Of a stretch of DNA of 64,000 nucleotides, positions 48,249 through 60,400 are shown piece after piece (the stretch's first letter is position 1; the number at the start of each line of letters is the position of its first letter). This DNA comes from Antedon mediterranea. Lineage: Eukaryota > Echinodermata > Crinoidea > Comatulida > Antedonidae. Below the pieces are notes generated by a model that was not told the DNA's origin, did not search any database, and saw nothing but the letters and a program-made list of their open reading frames with translations. The DNA is taken from positions 5,210,001-5,274,000 of the forward strand of contig NC_092679.1 of NCBI RefSeq assembly GCF_964355755.1, written 5' to 3'. The position numbers and the translations under genes are program-made.

Positions 48249-51200
48249 AACTTTATTAACAAATGTGACAAAAAAGACCAAAATAAATCAGCTTTCGCTA
48301 CTCGAGTAAAATGCATTAATTGTTAACACAATTGATTGTAAATAAATTAAATAAGTTTGAATATAATAGTATAACGTTATTCACAAATCATTTTTTTTCT
48401 AGTAGATAAAGTTTCAGTTTAAAATTAGAGAGTTTCTTTGAGGATATTTTTCTGTAAAGTAAAGGTAGATTGTTCCAAAATAAATATTAAAATTAAATTA
48501 AAATGAAATGAAAGAGAGAGTTCATTCATTTTTCATTCGATTTTTGTTTAATCGAAAGTTTTAAATAAATAATGTTGTTTAAAATAATAATAACGATTAT
48601 GTTAACTAATTTTAATGTTAGGCATAACCAAAATGACAGTTAGCTTCCATTTTAATGCCAGGGCAGTGACCTGTACTATTTTAATACATGCAGAGTACGG
48701 CTCAAATAAAATACACACAATAAATTCAAGTTTGATCCTAGCGATTTCTACCCAAATCAACTAATAATTGGACTATTTGGTGTTTTAACAGCTGCCGGTG
48801 TTGTAATAATGAACGCTAACCATTTAACAATTAGTGTATATGTGTTAATTAATAGAAGGCATAGATTACTACACTAATCAGACGAGAAAAGTCTCAATCC
48901 AATGAAGTGTTAATTAATTCTATTTTATCACATTTTTTTAAAGTGATTGATACTTCGAGAAACTATCGAATCGTAAACGAACAATTCCGAGTCTATCCGA
49001 ACACGTGTCGAACGTTTGCTATATAGATTTAGCTGATAAAGTTTGTTTTTGTGGCACAATCACTAGCCTCTTAAATTACAATACTCTTACATAACAATAA
49101 TAACCAAGTTGTTTTAAAGGTTTGATTGACTGAGTATCAAGTACCATACTGGATACAAGTGAAAGAAGAATTAGCAATTACGTAATAATCGGGATTTTCT
49201 ATTGTAAATAAAAGCATTACAATTTTTATGAAAATATTATTGTTCATATAAGATGCGATAGTAAGGTACACTTATTCAATTTGGTCAAATAAGGCGAACT
49301 GCACTACAAATCATAAATGAAAATCTATAAAAAAATTTAAAAAAAATGGTATCAAAGTCGACATCGTTTCAGCAAGGAAGAGTTACATCCTGGTTTCATT
49401 TCTAAATCGAAGGAATAGAATGAATGAAAAGTATACGATTGCATAATTGCAGAAAATAAATGTAATTAAAATGTTTCAAACACACGAAAAAAGAAATCAT
49501 GACATTTGGTTTAGACATTTTAAGTACCATACCAACGCGTGTAACGCGCACGCATAAGGAGAGTTTTATCAGGAGGGCGGGTTACACAATGAGTTATACT
49601 CACAGTAGCCGTAACTAATCAGTTTTATTGAAGTATCAAGCACTTCTTTGTGGGTTTGTATAAACGTTTACACAATTGTTTAATTAGTAATTTTCAGATA
49701 TGAATTTACTCAAGGTAACATTGGCTTACTAATGATGACTGTTTCGAGTGTAGACCTACTTAATGATATTCACTCAGAGGGCATGATTTATTATGTATTT
49801 CGCTTCCTACAAAATTCATGTATCAAAGTATAAGCTTCTTAATTTACCTGAGGTATAATCCTATAAAAGAAATATATTTCAAGATGGATGGTTTGCAAAA
49901 ATCCATTGCACAGAACAATCTTGTATATTTGAAATAGTGACTAAAATTGCTAAGTTTTTAGATATTTAAATTTGTTATTTTTGAAAATTTTTGTTTTACA
50001 CTATTATAATATTTATATGAATACATTTGTTGGCGTAATGGATATGGTCATATAAATAGTACATGTATTTCTGTTTTTGTTCTATTTTTTATATGGTTCG
50101 GCTAAAGAGCGGTAGGCCTACCGGTAATACGAAATGTCGGTTGACAGCAACTCATATTTAAAAAAATACAGTAACGGTAAATCAACAAATAAATTATAAC
50201 AATTTGGTAGTTCATATGTTAATATTATTAGCATAATGACTGTCAACCGGGTTATCAATGCTATATTTATATCGTTCATAATTTTTGTTAAACAATTTCA
50301 AGTTAAGTTAAGCAGGTAAAAGTGAAATGACAATGACAATTATTTTCACTCTTCCCTGGGTTTAAGCTTATATGATAGGCCGTTATGCAAGGAAATCAAC
50401 ACAATTATCATATGATAAACTGGCGTTGATTGCCCGCCTTTGTATACAATGATCAATAGGAATGAAATAAGACCTATGAAAAATATATCCAATTAGAGAA
50501 CGCAGCAATATTCTCGCCAACAATAATTGATGTTAAGGTTTGAAAATGAATGAAATCGATGATGATAATAAACCGTGTTTACTTATGTATCTTACAACCC
50601 ACTTTGTCATGTATTAAATAAGCAATGTTAACTCTTGTGTTATCGGTGATTTGTGGAGGAACAACACAATAATTATCCTAGTGTGTTCTAGTTAGCTGAA
50701 GAGCAAATGAAAATATACAATAATGAGGTAACTAAAGCTGAATGTTGCCAATTGAGATTATCTTATTATTGAGATCAAAGTACGATACTTAAACTTACAT
50801 CTTGTTTGAACTTATTTGCTCCTTATATTATTAGTTACTTTATACCTACGATGTGTGGAAATCATTTTTTTAAATCTCACGTGTTGATTTCTTAAAGATT
50901 TATGTATTAATCTAGCCGTACAAACCGACCATGTGAACATGTATCAACTTAGCATTATACGCGCTCGCAAATGAGAGAGGAGAGTGCATTGTTTGCGCCA
51001 TTATCACTGAGCGACAGAGCCGCTATAAATAATGCCATGTTCTATTTTCGTTTTTTAATGATGGACGGATCGTTATTTCTTGTTTACCTTCACTATGTTC
51101 TAAAGTAGCATCCTATCCCAGGGGATATCGTTAGGGTTGTTACCGCATACAAGCCACGCTAGAATTGAAAGCTTTATATTTGACGTTTAATGAGACTGAA

Positions 51201-51807
51201 TTTGAGCCGCAAAAATCTAAAGTAAATAATATCTGCGTTTCTTTCACGCAAACCTGAATGGCATGTTGTTCGTTTGTGAGCATATATTCAGCGGCGATGA
51301 ATTAATGATGTAATCTCATTCTTTTCAGGTATAACCATTAACGTCACTAACCTCCAAGAGTAATCACTGATTTAGTAAATTTAAAACGGGTTGGGGGTAG
51401 TTGTGAAGAAAATATTAGTGTAAATGCAACAAATATTAAAAACACAATGTAAACACACTGTAGATCCAAGAAAGAACAACGATTTTTAATAACATAACGT
51501 TATGTTTTGTCTTATTTACTTTAATGCATGATCGGTATCCCTTTGACCCCCGGAGGGAGAGTACCCGTCAGGGTCCCTACCAAGGGTTACAGGTCCCAGG
51601 TTTTTAGTTGTTTTTAAAATTAATTAGTGTCCCATGACCTTCTCATCAAAATTAACGTCTCTCATTGTTGTGCTATGTCAACATAATGTAAATGACGACG
51701 AAATGTCCCCAATAATGGGGATAGCTATGCAAACAAGTAACAAGTAAGTAAGTATATTGCGTAAATTGTGTCATTGACTCGCACTAAGGAACTGATTCCA
51801 GAAATTT
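48249..51807. other. Intergenic, no gene seen
   Basis: AT-rich for most of its length. A more balanced, less repetitive stretch at about 50940-51360 includes GCTATAAATAATG near 51022 and could be a regulatory element or promoter. Its coding potential is nil in all frames. Confidence 0.4.
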
Positions 51808-51930
51808 CTTTTTGATTTACTTTATCGTTTTGAATTAGCTTTCTGCTTATTTTATTGTATCTCCATTGAGATCCAGACCAGTCAGTGATATCCACAGCAT
51901 TTTTATTTTTTCAGTAATTTTTTCTTTTGA
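51808..51930 (+). repeat. Partial copy of the 48 bp-unit dispersed element
   Basis: It shares TTTACTTTATCGTTTTGA, TTAGCTTTCTGCTTATTTTA, TTGTATCTCCATTGAGATCC and CCACAGCAT with the copy at 9614-9781. It retains one diverged 48 bp unit. Confidence 0.68.
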
Positions 51931-51990
51931 TTTGTGTGAATATGGTATTGTTACGGTATCTTTTATCCAAAGTACTTTTAATAAAACCGT

Positions 51991-52005
51991 CAATAGGTGG
52001 CGCTA
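51991..52005 (+). promoter_or_regulatory. CTCF-like core motif
   Basis: CAATAGGTGGCGCTAC resembles the AGRKGGCGCTA core of animal CTCF sites. This is a motif match by eye only. Confidence 0.3.
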
Positions 52006-52046
52006 CAATGTTTATAATTACCCGTTTAAGAAAAGTATACAAATTA

Positions 52047-52230
52047 TATATTATACAAATAATGAATGTTTATGAGTGTAATGGTACAAATAATGGCACG
52101 AGGTGAATGATGAAAGGTTATATTTCAACGAGGCGATGAGCCGAGTTGAAATATAACCTTTCATCATTCACCAAGTGCCATTATTTGTACCATTACACGA
52201 ATACAAAACATTCATTATTTGTTTTATATA
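52047..52230. mobile_element. Long foldback (hairpin) element
   Basis: The left arm runs from about 52047 through CAAATAATGAATG, GTGTAATGGTACAAATAATG and AGGTGAATGATGAAAGG to TTTCAAC. The right arm from about 52148 to 52230 is its reverse complement with a few mismatches and one small indel. The apex is near 52133-52147 (GAGGCGATGAGCCGA). The arms are about 80 bp. There is no ORF and no sure target duplication. It is probably a foldback MITE. Confidence 0.8.
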
Positions 52231-52427
52231 ACATCTAAATAAATTCTAGTTATTTGAATCAAATAAAAGGTAGCCCTAGCCAAAGTTTACTACATTTCAT
52301 TCACACACATTTGATTAAAAACATTAACATTTCGTTTTAAATAATTTTATATTAAATGTTATATTTATATGGATTTCGTAAACACACCTACTTTTGTGTT
52401 AATTATGTCAACAAACGACCAAACAAT

Positions 52428-52520
52428 CCTAGGCCTAGCAAGGCTAAAACGCCTAGGCTAGGCCTAGCCTAATACTAGCATGGCCTAGGCTAGACCTAGT
52501 AGCCTAGTACTAGCTTGGCT
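52428..52520. repeat. CCTAGGC-rich low-complexity tract
   Basis: A dense run of overlapping words such as CCTAGGCCTAG, GGCTAGGCCTAGCC and GCCTAGGCTAG, unlike the AT-rich surroundings. It is the most concentrated occurrence of the AGGCCT word in the window. Confidence 0.8.
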
Positions 52521-52752
52521 GAAAGGCAAAACTTCGACAGACAATTGGAACTTATCTAAGCTAATTATGGTTTTTCCAACAATTCCACGTCCTGTAGGGA
52601 TGTCCCCATTAATTAATCAAAATCCTAAAAACGATCTAAAGCTAATTTAAATGCCTTTTTGAATGAAATTAGTACATAATGTCCAAATCGTACACAAATA
52701 TCTGCTGCTGTTGCATATCTCGAGGTGGTGTTTACAAATGAAACTCAGACCA

Positions 52753-52769
52753 GACGACAGGTGGCGCTG
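52753..52769 (+). promoter_or_regulatory. CTCF-like core motif
   Basis: GACGACAGGTGGCGCTG resembles the CTCF core. It is the second of three in the same orientation within about 1.4 kb. Confidence 0.35.
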
Positions 52770-53325
52770 TTGTATTTCACAGTACATAGCCATATCATAG
52801 GATAATTTGTGTACTAGATTTTTTTTCATCCGCGAGACGTTTTTTTTTTCGTACACAAAAATGTTTCAAAAAGTACTATTTAACGATCGTTGAATAGTGC
52901 GTACTATTGCACGCCATGTGACCCACATTCGTCCAATCAAATGACAGGAATTTATTTAGGTGTTATATAATATTGAATCAGTCTACTAGTAGTAGTAGTG
53001 AAAACTATTATTTAGGACACCTACGGCACTAGAGCAAGTACTAACTGCTAAATAGAAAGCACTGGTTAGTGATCTTGAATACTATTACATTTAAATGGAT
53101 TAATTAAACACCGAGTTTGTTATAAATAGCGATAGCATCACCAGACAGAATGTCTTTGCGTTCGAACCATGGACAAATTAGTTTAACGACGAGAAAAAAA
53201 CATAATAAAATAACAAAACACGTATAACAATATATTATAATGTTAACGGATAAATAACTTTTTTTAAAGGAAAAAGACTACATTATTCAAGTATACTCGC
53301 GAGTGTAATAATGTTTCATATTTTT

Positions 53326-53343
53326 ATCGATAGGGGGCGCTAC
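53326..53343 (+). promoter_or_regulatory. CTCF-like core motif
   Basis: ATCGATAGGGGGCGCTAC, the closest of the set to the vertebrate AGGGGGCGCTA core. It has the same orientation as the two preceding motifs. Confidence 0.38.
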
Positions 53344-56300
53344 AGGTTTAATTAAATTATTGATTAAACGTATTTGGCAAGCTCGCTGTCTGCGATAGTA
53401 ATTGCAATTATTTGTACTGTACGAATACACAGATTATGTACAACTGATAATTGCTTACTAACTGCAAAAGACAATCACTGTAAATCGTAATTGAATAAAA
53501 AAAGAGTCTAATTGTATTATGGCCAAACTTCTGTTGCTGTTTTCCAATGATCTAGTAGGCCGAAGTCATTGAAGGCAGCCTCTGATATTGGGTTTTTCTA
53601 CGCCCGTAAACATTGTCTCAATTTCAGAGCTTTTCCATTTAGAATCAATCTCTAAACTATTTAAATGTTACGCGGTGCCACATTTGGGTTGTGCGGAAAC
53701 GCAGACTAAAGTCGTTTCGTTTTTTCAATCGTTTGATCGTATAGCACAAACTTATAAATGTATAATTAACATTTTCGTTGGCGGCTGAGTGTGGTATTCT
53801 AATTAAATTGTATAAACGAGACTGTTCTCCACTAACTAACTTATCTTCAATGTCTTTTCTAGACTGATTCCTTAAAAGACAGAGTATAAACAAATAAATT
53901 AATCGATTTTCATCATTAACCGCTAATAAAAATAAAGAGCCCATTATTGGGAAAATGGCTGTAAAGAGAGAAAACGAAATAAACTAATGTTCATTTTTCA
54001 GGCAACAAACAGACTCACTACACTTGTTAAAACACGTTTCGATTTTTACTTTTAACCAGCACGAATGTGCGATACTCTGGGTACCACAAAAGAAGCTTTA
54101 ATAACGTCTTAAGACGGGATGTGACGTCACATACACATCAATAACCTCGCTACCAAATAGTTTATACGGCTATACGGTACCATCTTCGAGACGTCATATG
54201 GCTGCATCCTGTATGAAATTTAAAAATCCGGCTCTATAGCTTTGAGACATGTCCCTGTAGTATAATTCATGTCAAATCCCAGCTCAATACTACAACGAAT
54301 AAGGGAGGATTAGTACTAGAAATCGCACTTTTTACTCAATAGTGTCGGATGGAGGAGAAGTTGAGTGAGTCCTAGACTCGGGTACCTCGAGTAAAAAGCA
54401 ACTATTAAAGTATATAATTATGCTATGCTGTTTGTAAATTATTTAAGGAAAACCAATAACTCTAACTCTCCCTCCTGCTATTATAACTGAACAGATAAAA
54501 ATAATAAGACACCAAAATAGCAAATTTGATTTTTTAAATTTATTTTATTTTTTCATTTTATTCAATCGAAACCAACAGCGATAATTACCGCCACTAACAG
54601 GTTTGATACAAACTAAGCCAGGATTGTTTAAAGCGCGCACCTTGATTGGTCACCTAACATTGATCATCAAGGGCTTCTCTCGAACAGTGCCCATCTTTAC
54701 CAGAGGAGAGGCATAAGCCAATACATCTGAGGAAGATACTAGATACAGGTGCTGCCATAAGAGTCAACAGTGCTGATTTGAAATGCCTAACGGGACCCCA
54801 GATCCATATACAGCACCCTATATTCCCAGATGGTCTCCAATTCACGTTGGAACATTTCTATTAAACATTTTAACAAAATCGACAGCAAAAATGCAATCAC
54901 CCCCTCTATATAAACTTGAAACTTTTTTAATTAACAGAGGGCGCCCACAGATAATATGTAATGTGTATGTTTTCTGTGTATTAATGGAGGAATTCAATGA
55001 AAAGCAATACCTCTAATCTCACATCACACCATTACAACAGATTAAATGGAGATAGTAAGATCAACAACACAGTCTATGTTGTCAAAATACAAAAAACCAC
55101 TCGTCAAAAATAATCACCCCCCTCTTTATAGGAGGTTATAGAGGATGGGGAAGCTAAAATCTACAGAGAGCGCATGCAGATAATAATTGTTATGTATTAT
55201 TACTCTATTATTATGTTTGTATATAAGGTTATATGGTCAAAAGAATACTATATAGATTTGCTATGATATACATAACGTATTATACATGTTTCGAAAAGAA
55301 TTTAAACGCACTCATCAATAGAATATTGCATACATTTTAAACCTACCCTACATATATCATGAAAGGGCGAGAAAACTACGTTCTCATGAATTTTAAAAAT
55401 CAAATACCCCCTCTACAGCTTGTTATTTAGTAGACTGATAGAGGGCGGAATTTATTAAACGAAGCGATTTTGGGAAAATAAAAATGGTGGAATGTCCATT
55501 AATATAATTTAATATTTTGATACCAACAGGTCTTTAATTAAACATAACTTATATTTTATTTATTTATACACGTTGGTATTGGAAAATAAACACGATTTTA
55601 TTCTTTACTTTCTTGCAGAAAAACAACTGCTAGTTGAGCCAAGTTTTCGTGTCTAAATAAAGCATATTATTATTATTTTTAATTACAAGTACAAAAAAAT
55701 GAGTGGTTGCCTATACATCCAACTATGGCAGAACCTGTTTGACACTGTAGGTCATGTTTAAAATGTACTAATAAGCTTAGTAAATTAGCGAACTTTATCT
55801 GGCTGACTTTTATGAAACTGCACAAGGTAAATGAAAACATATCACAATACATACAATAGTTATTAATAATTATAAAGGTACACACGATTAAACACATTAT
55901 AAGGAAGTGAACATAGTTATTATGCAAATTGTCAGAGTGATGACGTAATTTAATAAATGTGGGACGAGACACATACCAATATCTAGGTCTAAATCGATCA
56001 TGTATGTTATTCCTCCATTCAAATGTTCAATGTAAGAGTGAAAATGAGTTATTCTTCAGTTACATTTACTTCAAAAGACAAAACTGGGTTAATAAGATGT
56101 GTATTGTAAGATCCAGTTTTTTTATTTCTTTGGGCCGATGCTTAAAATCCACACTGGAATTAAACTAATACAATATTCGTGTAGCATTTGCGACAAGGAG
56201 GTCCGTTCGTTGAGTTGTACTACGCCCTTTGCCCGGTTATAAGAACCGCTGGTTTTTATTGAATGTAGAGACATTACAGTCAAAGAAAACATCTCAGTTT

Positions 56301-57084
56301 AGAATGGTCTAAATGGATACAAATGCTCATGTACATCAATCACAGTGACAGCTAACGTCACGTGTTATATATCACTCATAATTCCATTTGGCAGTCGTCT
56401 GTTCTTTGATTGGCGTGACGTGGATGTGGTTATTGTATGCTTAATTGCGGCGCTTTTCTCCTATCCTATATTGGCTGTCTAACATTTTTAGGATTAACTG
56501 TATAGTTTAGAAAACTAGGATATTTCTAAAGATGAAAAACATTTAGACCATCAATATGAGCTAAGTCCATTGTAATTTTATTATATATTTCAATAATTTG
56601 CTCTCGTTAGCAAAATAAAAAGTATAATTATATTAAAATAGGTAAAGAGGCTATTAATACATTGTATAGGCGGCGTCACAGGTACAAAAATAGCGAAGAT
56701 GGTATCATAATTAAATTACCATTACTATGAATTTACCATGGATTTCTTGACCAGCGCTCGTATCATGGTATCACAAACTTTATGTCAATATAAATTATGG
56801 GGCGTATATGTCAATATAGACATACCAATTGTTATACCCTTTTAATATTAAATCTGTGCCCTTTTTACAGTCGCTCTGTTGGGTTATATTCACCGAACCG
56901 TCAAATAATTTGGGTTGGATATCAGTGGTAGCAGTCGTTTCAAAAGAAGCAAATGAATATCGCCTAGAGCGGTTCATTACCGTATCTGCTGACAGACTTT
57001 TTCCAGTCAGTACAGTGTCCGAATCACACTCTCCTTCACAACTGACCTACTTATCTACTGGTTTACTGACTAAATACCGGTGTA
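53344..57084. other. Intergenic; diverged repeats, no supported gene
   Basis: Three loosely similar blocks start with CACCCCCTCT-type words at about 54892, 55111 and 55402 and are followed by GAGGGCGC- or GAGAGCGC-type words and, in the first two, CAGATAATA. They appear to be old copies of one repeat. Short frames here show no recognisable family. A frame near 54734 contains LDTGAA, the look of a retroviral-type protease site, but nothing around it supports a retroelement. Confidence 0.4.
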
Positions 57085-57440
57085 GCGCCCTCTATATAAC
57101 TTTAACTTATTTCCAAAATATTAGATCATCTTTTGAAAACTTTGCGGGACACTGGACTGGACACCTAGTATTTGAGAACCGGTATCACCAAGTTTATTTA
57201 TACACAAAAACCTGTCTCCTACACATGCTACGCTGAAATAGTAAATGTCTTTAATTTTCTTCACCTAACTTGGGTCTACTAAAGATTATGCTTACATTAT
57301 TACTCCTTTGAAAACCTATGCGGGATTAAACACAGAGTCTAGTATTTGAGGACCGATACTTAATATCAGCAAATTTCTTTAAAAAAAAAACTGTCCTAGA
57401 TATGGTAGACTAAAATATACATTTCTCACATTTTCTTTAA
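57085..57440 (+). repeat. Diverged tandem duplication, period about 176 bp
   Basis: CTTTTGAAAACTTTGCGGGA near 57130 recurs as CCTTTGAAAACCTATGCGGG near 57305. The similarity carries on through CTAGTATTTGAG, ACCGGTA/ACCGATA and later blocks. This accounts for part of the 135-codon frame at 56829-57236, which is therefore not called a gene. Confidence 0.65.
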
Positions 57441-60400
57441 TAACAATTTAAGAAATACTGAGTTTATTACTGTAAAGATATATAGATCGAATTCATCACT
57501 ATTTCTACAGTCATTTTATAATTATTGTAATAATATACTCGTCATTCAGTATAACTAGTAAAATATCTTTGTTGATAATAAAAGACATTTATGAATAAAT
57601 GAACATCATTCAACTGAATACATATGTGCTGTAAAACAGGCAACCTTATACATCTTATTCGACATTCTTTAATTTCGTGTCATGAACATTTCTATCTTTA
57701 TCTATGTAACTTAATAGTACTTTCATCCGTTGAAATAATTACTGTAATCGTTTCTCCTCAATATCTTGTTACTGTGAAAAAGTATGTGTGACTTTATCGA
57801 CAATGAACGGACATCAATCGGTATTTATCAGTCCTTGACGATTGCTTTTAAATATTTGTCTTTCCAGTCTGTTTTATTTGTAATTTGTGACGTGACTAAA
57901 AAGAAGATTGCATTTTTGTATTTGAATATCCAACGAATAATCTTATTGACATTATTTAGTATTTCTATATGCCTCACTCATTTTCCATCTACCTGTACCT
58001 GCTGGTGGCCCGTATATACTGAATAAAATCTCTCATTGGAGAGAACTGATATATTTCAAAGAACCGTCTGATAGGCCTATACAATTTGTACTGTACTTAC
58101 AAGTTGTAAGCCTACTCTAATAATATATTACTTCCATTTTTTGATGATGTCAAATCTATTTATTTTTCTCATATACAATTTGTACTGTATTTAAAAAATG
58201 TAATGTAAGCCTACTTTAATAATACTGTAGGCTACTTCCATTTTTAGATGATGTCAAATTTATTTATTTTTCTCAATTGAATATCTAGTGTACATTTTAA
58301 TTAAGAAATACAAAAGATCGACCGAGTTTTAAACAAGATAAGGTCACATGATTCATTTGAATCAATCACAGCTAGCAAGCATTGTTAATAATGACGATTC
58401 TGATTATAAAGAAAAGATGCCAACGCGAAGAAACATATAAAGTAAGGGTCAATCACCGGACTGCAGGCTTTAATAAGGTCAATTGTGACACGACCATGTA
58501 CAACTGACCACCAAGGATAGGACAGTGGACAGCTGAATATGTCGATACTTGTAATGAGCGAGCGATGACCTGGTTCCTAATCAAATAAAGGTAGTTTGTA
58601 GGTTGGTGTAATTTACCGGTGTAGTGTTGCAATAAAGGTTATAGGCCTAATAATGGAAAGAATCTACTTTAAAGAACGTAGAAAAAAATAAATTCTGTAA
58701 AGTTAGTATTAACAACTAATTTTGATACTCTTATTAATAATTTGTTTGGGAAAATACATTTCTATAAATAATGCTCTCGTTTAACTTGAATAGTCCCGCT
58801 GTAATAATTTCTAAACGGGAGTAAAGATTAAATAATTTAAATATAAGTGTATGAACTTTTATAAAGTGAAAATTACAAATTCAGTTAAAATGGTTATCAA
58901 CAGGTTTTGTGGGTTATACCTCTTTGGTGGCCAAACGTGTAGAGATACTAAAGTAAATTGTTATTAAAGCCACTGACATGGAGGTCAATGTTATGGTCTC
59001 AAAACAAGCAGCTCATTAGCACCAACGACATAAGTCCCCCAAAACTGTTATCAAACTTAGTTTATCTGTTATGACATTGTGTCATTCGATCATAGCAACA
59101 GTGATTTGTTAACTACAAGGACAGGGCATAAATCACATCAAAAGTGATAATTCAACAATTTATTTCGAGAAACTACAACCATTTATTTTAGTTTGTTTGA
59201 AGAAATAGTTTGCAAACATATTTAAATTGATGCGCAGTTAACTGTTATTTATTTATGATGCTAAAGAAAACTTGCAACACTCTTTAATACATTCTTCTAA
59301 TTTACCATCTTCTAAGATTTATTCAAAATACGTAAAGGGTTAAAGTTGTTATTAACGGTCAAACATCGGTACATAAAACGAAATTAAATAAGACAGAGTA
59401 TAAATTACATCTGTTGTCTGAAAACTGAAATGATTTAAAACGTTTAGAAACAAGGAAAATATACCATCTCCGTATCGTACTGCATAATTGGTAGAGTTTC
59501 AATTGGTTAAAACGATTCAACAACTTCTTGTTTATGTCCCTACATCTCAAGATATAAAAAAACTATTGAATTTATCACTAGGCCTACGATACATTATTTA
59601 TACTATGCGTTGCTCGAGATGAGAAAACACTATTTGCCAACATACAGACAACATGTATGTAAACAAACTTTGAAATAGAGCTCAATTTTGATAGAAACAT
59701 AACTAATAAACAATTTAAAACAAATGAAAAGGGGAAGCAGCAAACAACGAGCGAATAATAAGTACAAGTTAAGACTAGTAAAGAGTAATGAGTTCCAGCT
59801 TTTCCCTGACCGAAGAGACGACCGGTACTCCGTTTTTATGTTTGAAAAATACGTACATAAATTTAACTATCATAAAAGTATAAACAGGTTGAATTCAGTA
59901 TAAAAGATTCTGATTTTGTAAAAACATTCTTAATTTTGAAGAATTTTTTTTGTTGCTATTTTTTAGACCAGGACCGGGGAAATCTGCAACATTTGTAAAC
60001 TCGTGTACGCGATTAGTTTGTTTAAAATACCCAGGATCGCTAACTCCATAAACAAACATCGCCTCAAGGTTCGTCTCCAGTTTAATTGATCCCACCAATC
60101 ACAACACTCTTTTAATTGAAATGTTAACGAGAGTCGTATTTTCTTACAAGTGAGAAAAATACCTTATTACAATCTGTCGCCGAAATGTCCAATGAGATAA
60201 ATAATAAAAATAATTACATGCATATACTTTGTGTTGTTTGTTTTAAAATAGGGCACACTTTTGTTTAAAAAAGTAAAGTTATTACAAAAAATACACAATA
60301 TGTAAGTCCTATTAAGTTCTGTAAACATTTGGAGTGCAGTGTACGTGTAAAGAGAACAATGGTTTCTGAATGATTTTGTAACATTTTAAAAATCTTTTAA

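Noticed and set aside
53140-53190. GGTTCGAAC-like word as a tRNA or SINE B box
   Set aside because: No A box, no cloverleaf and no SINE-like tail could be found around it.
54660-54860. LDTGAA motif as a possible retroelement protease
   Set aside because: Only one short frame carries it. No reverse transcriptase, integrase or LTR lies nearby, and the opposite strand is equally open.
56829-57236. 135-codon + strand frame
   Set aside because: It shows no family similarity, and its second half overlaps a diverged tandem duplication. A T-rich AG at about 56870 could be an acceptor, but no partner exon was found.
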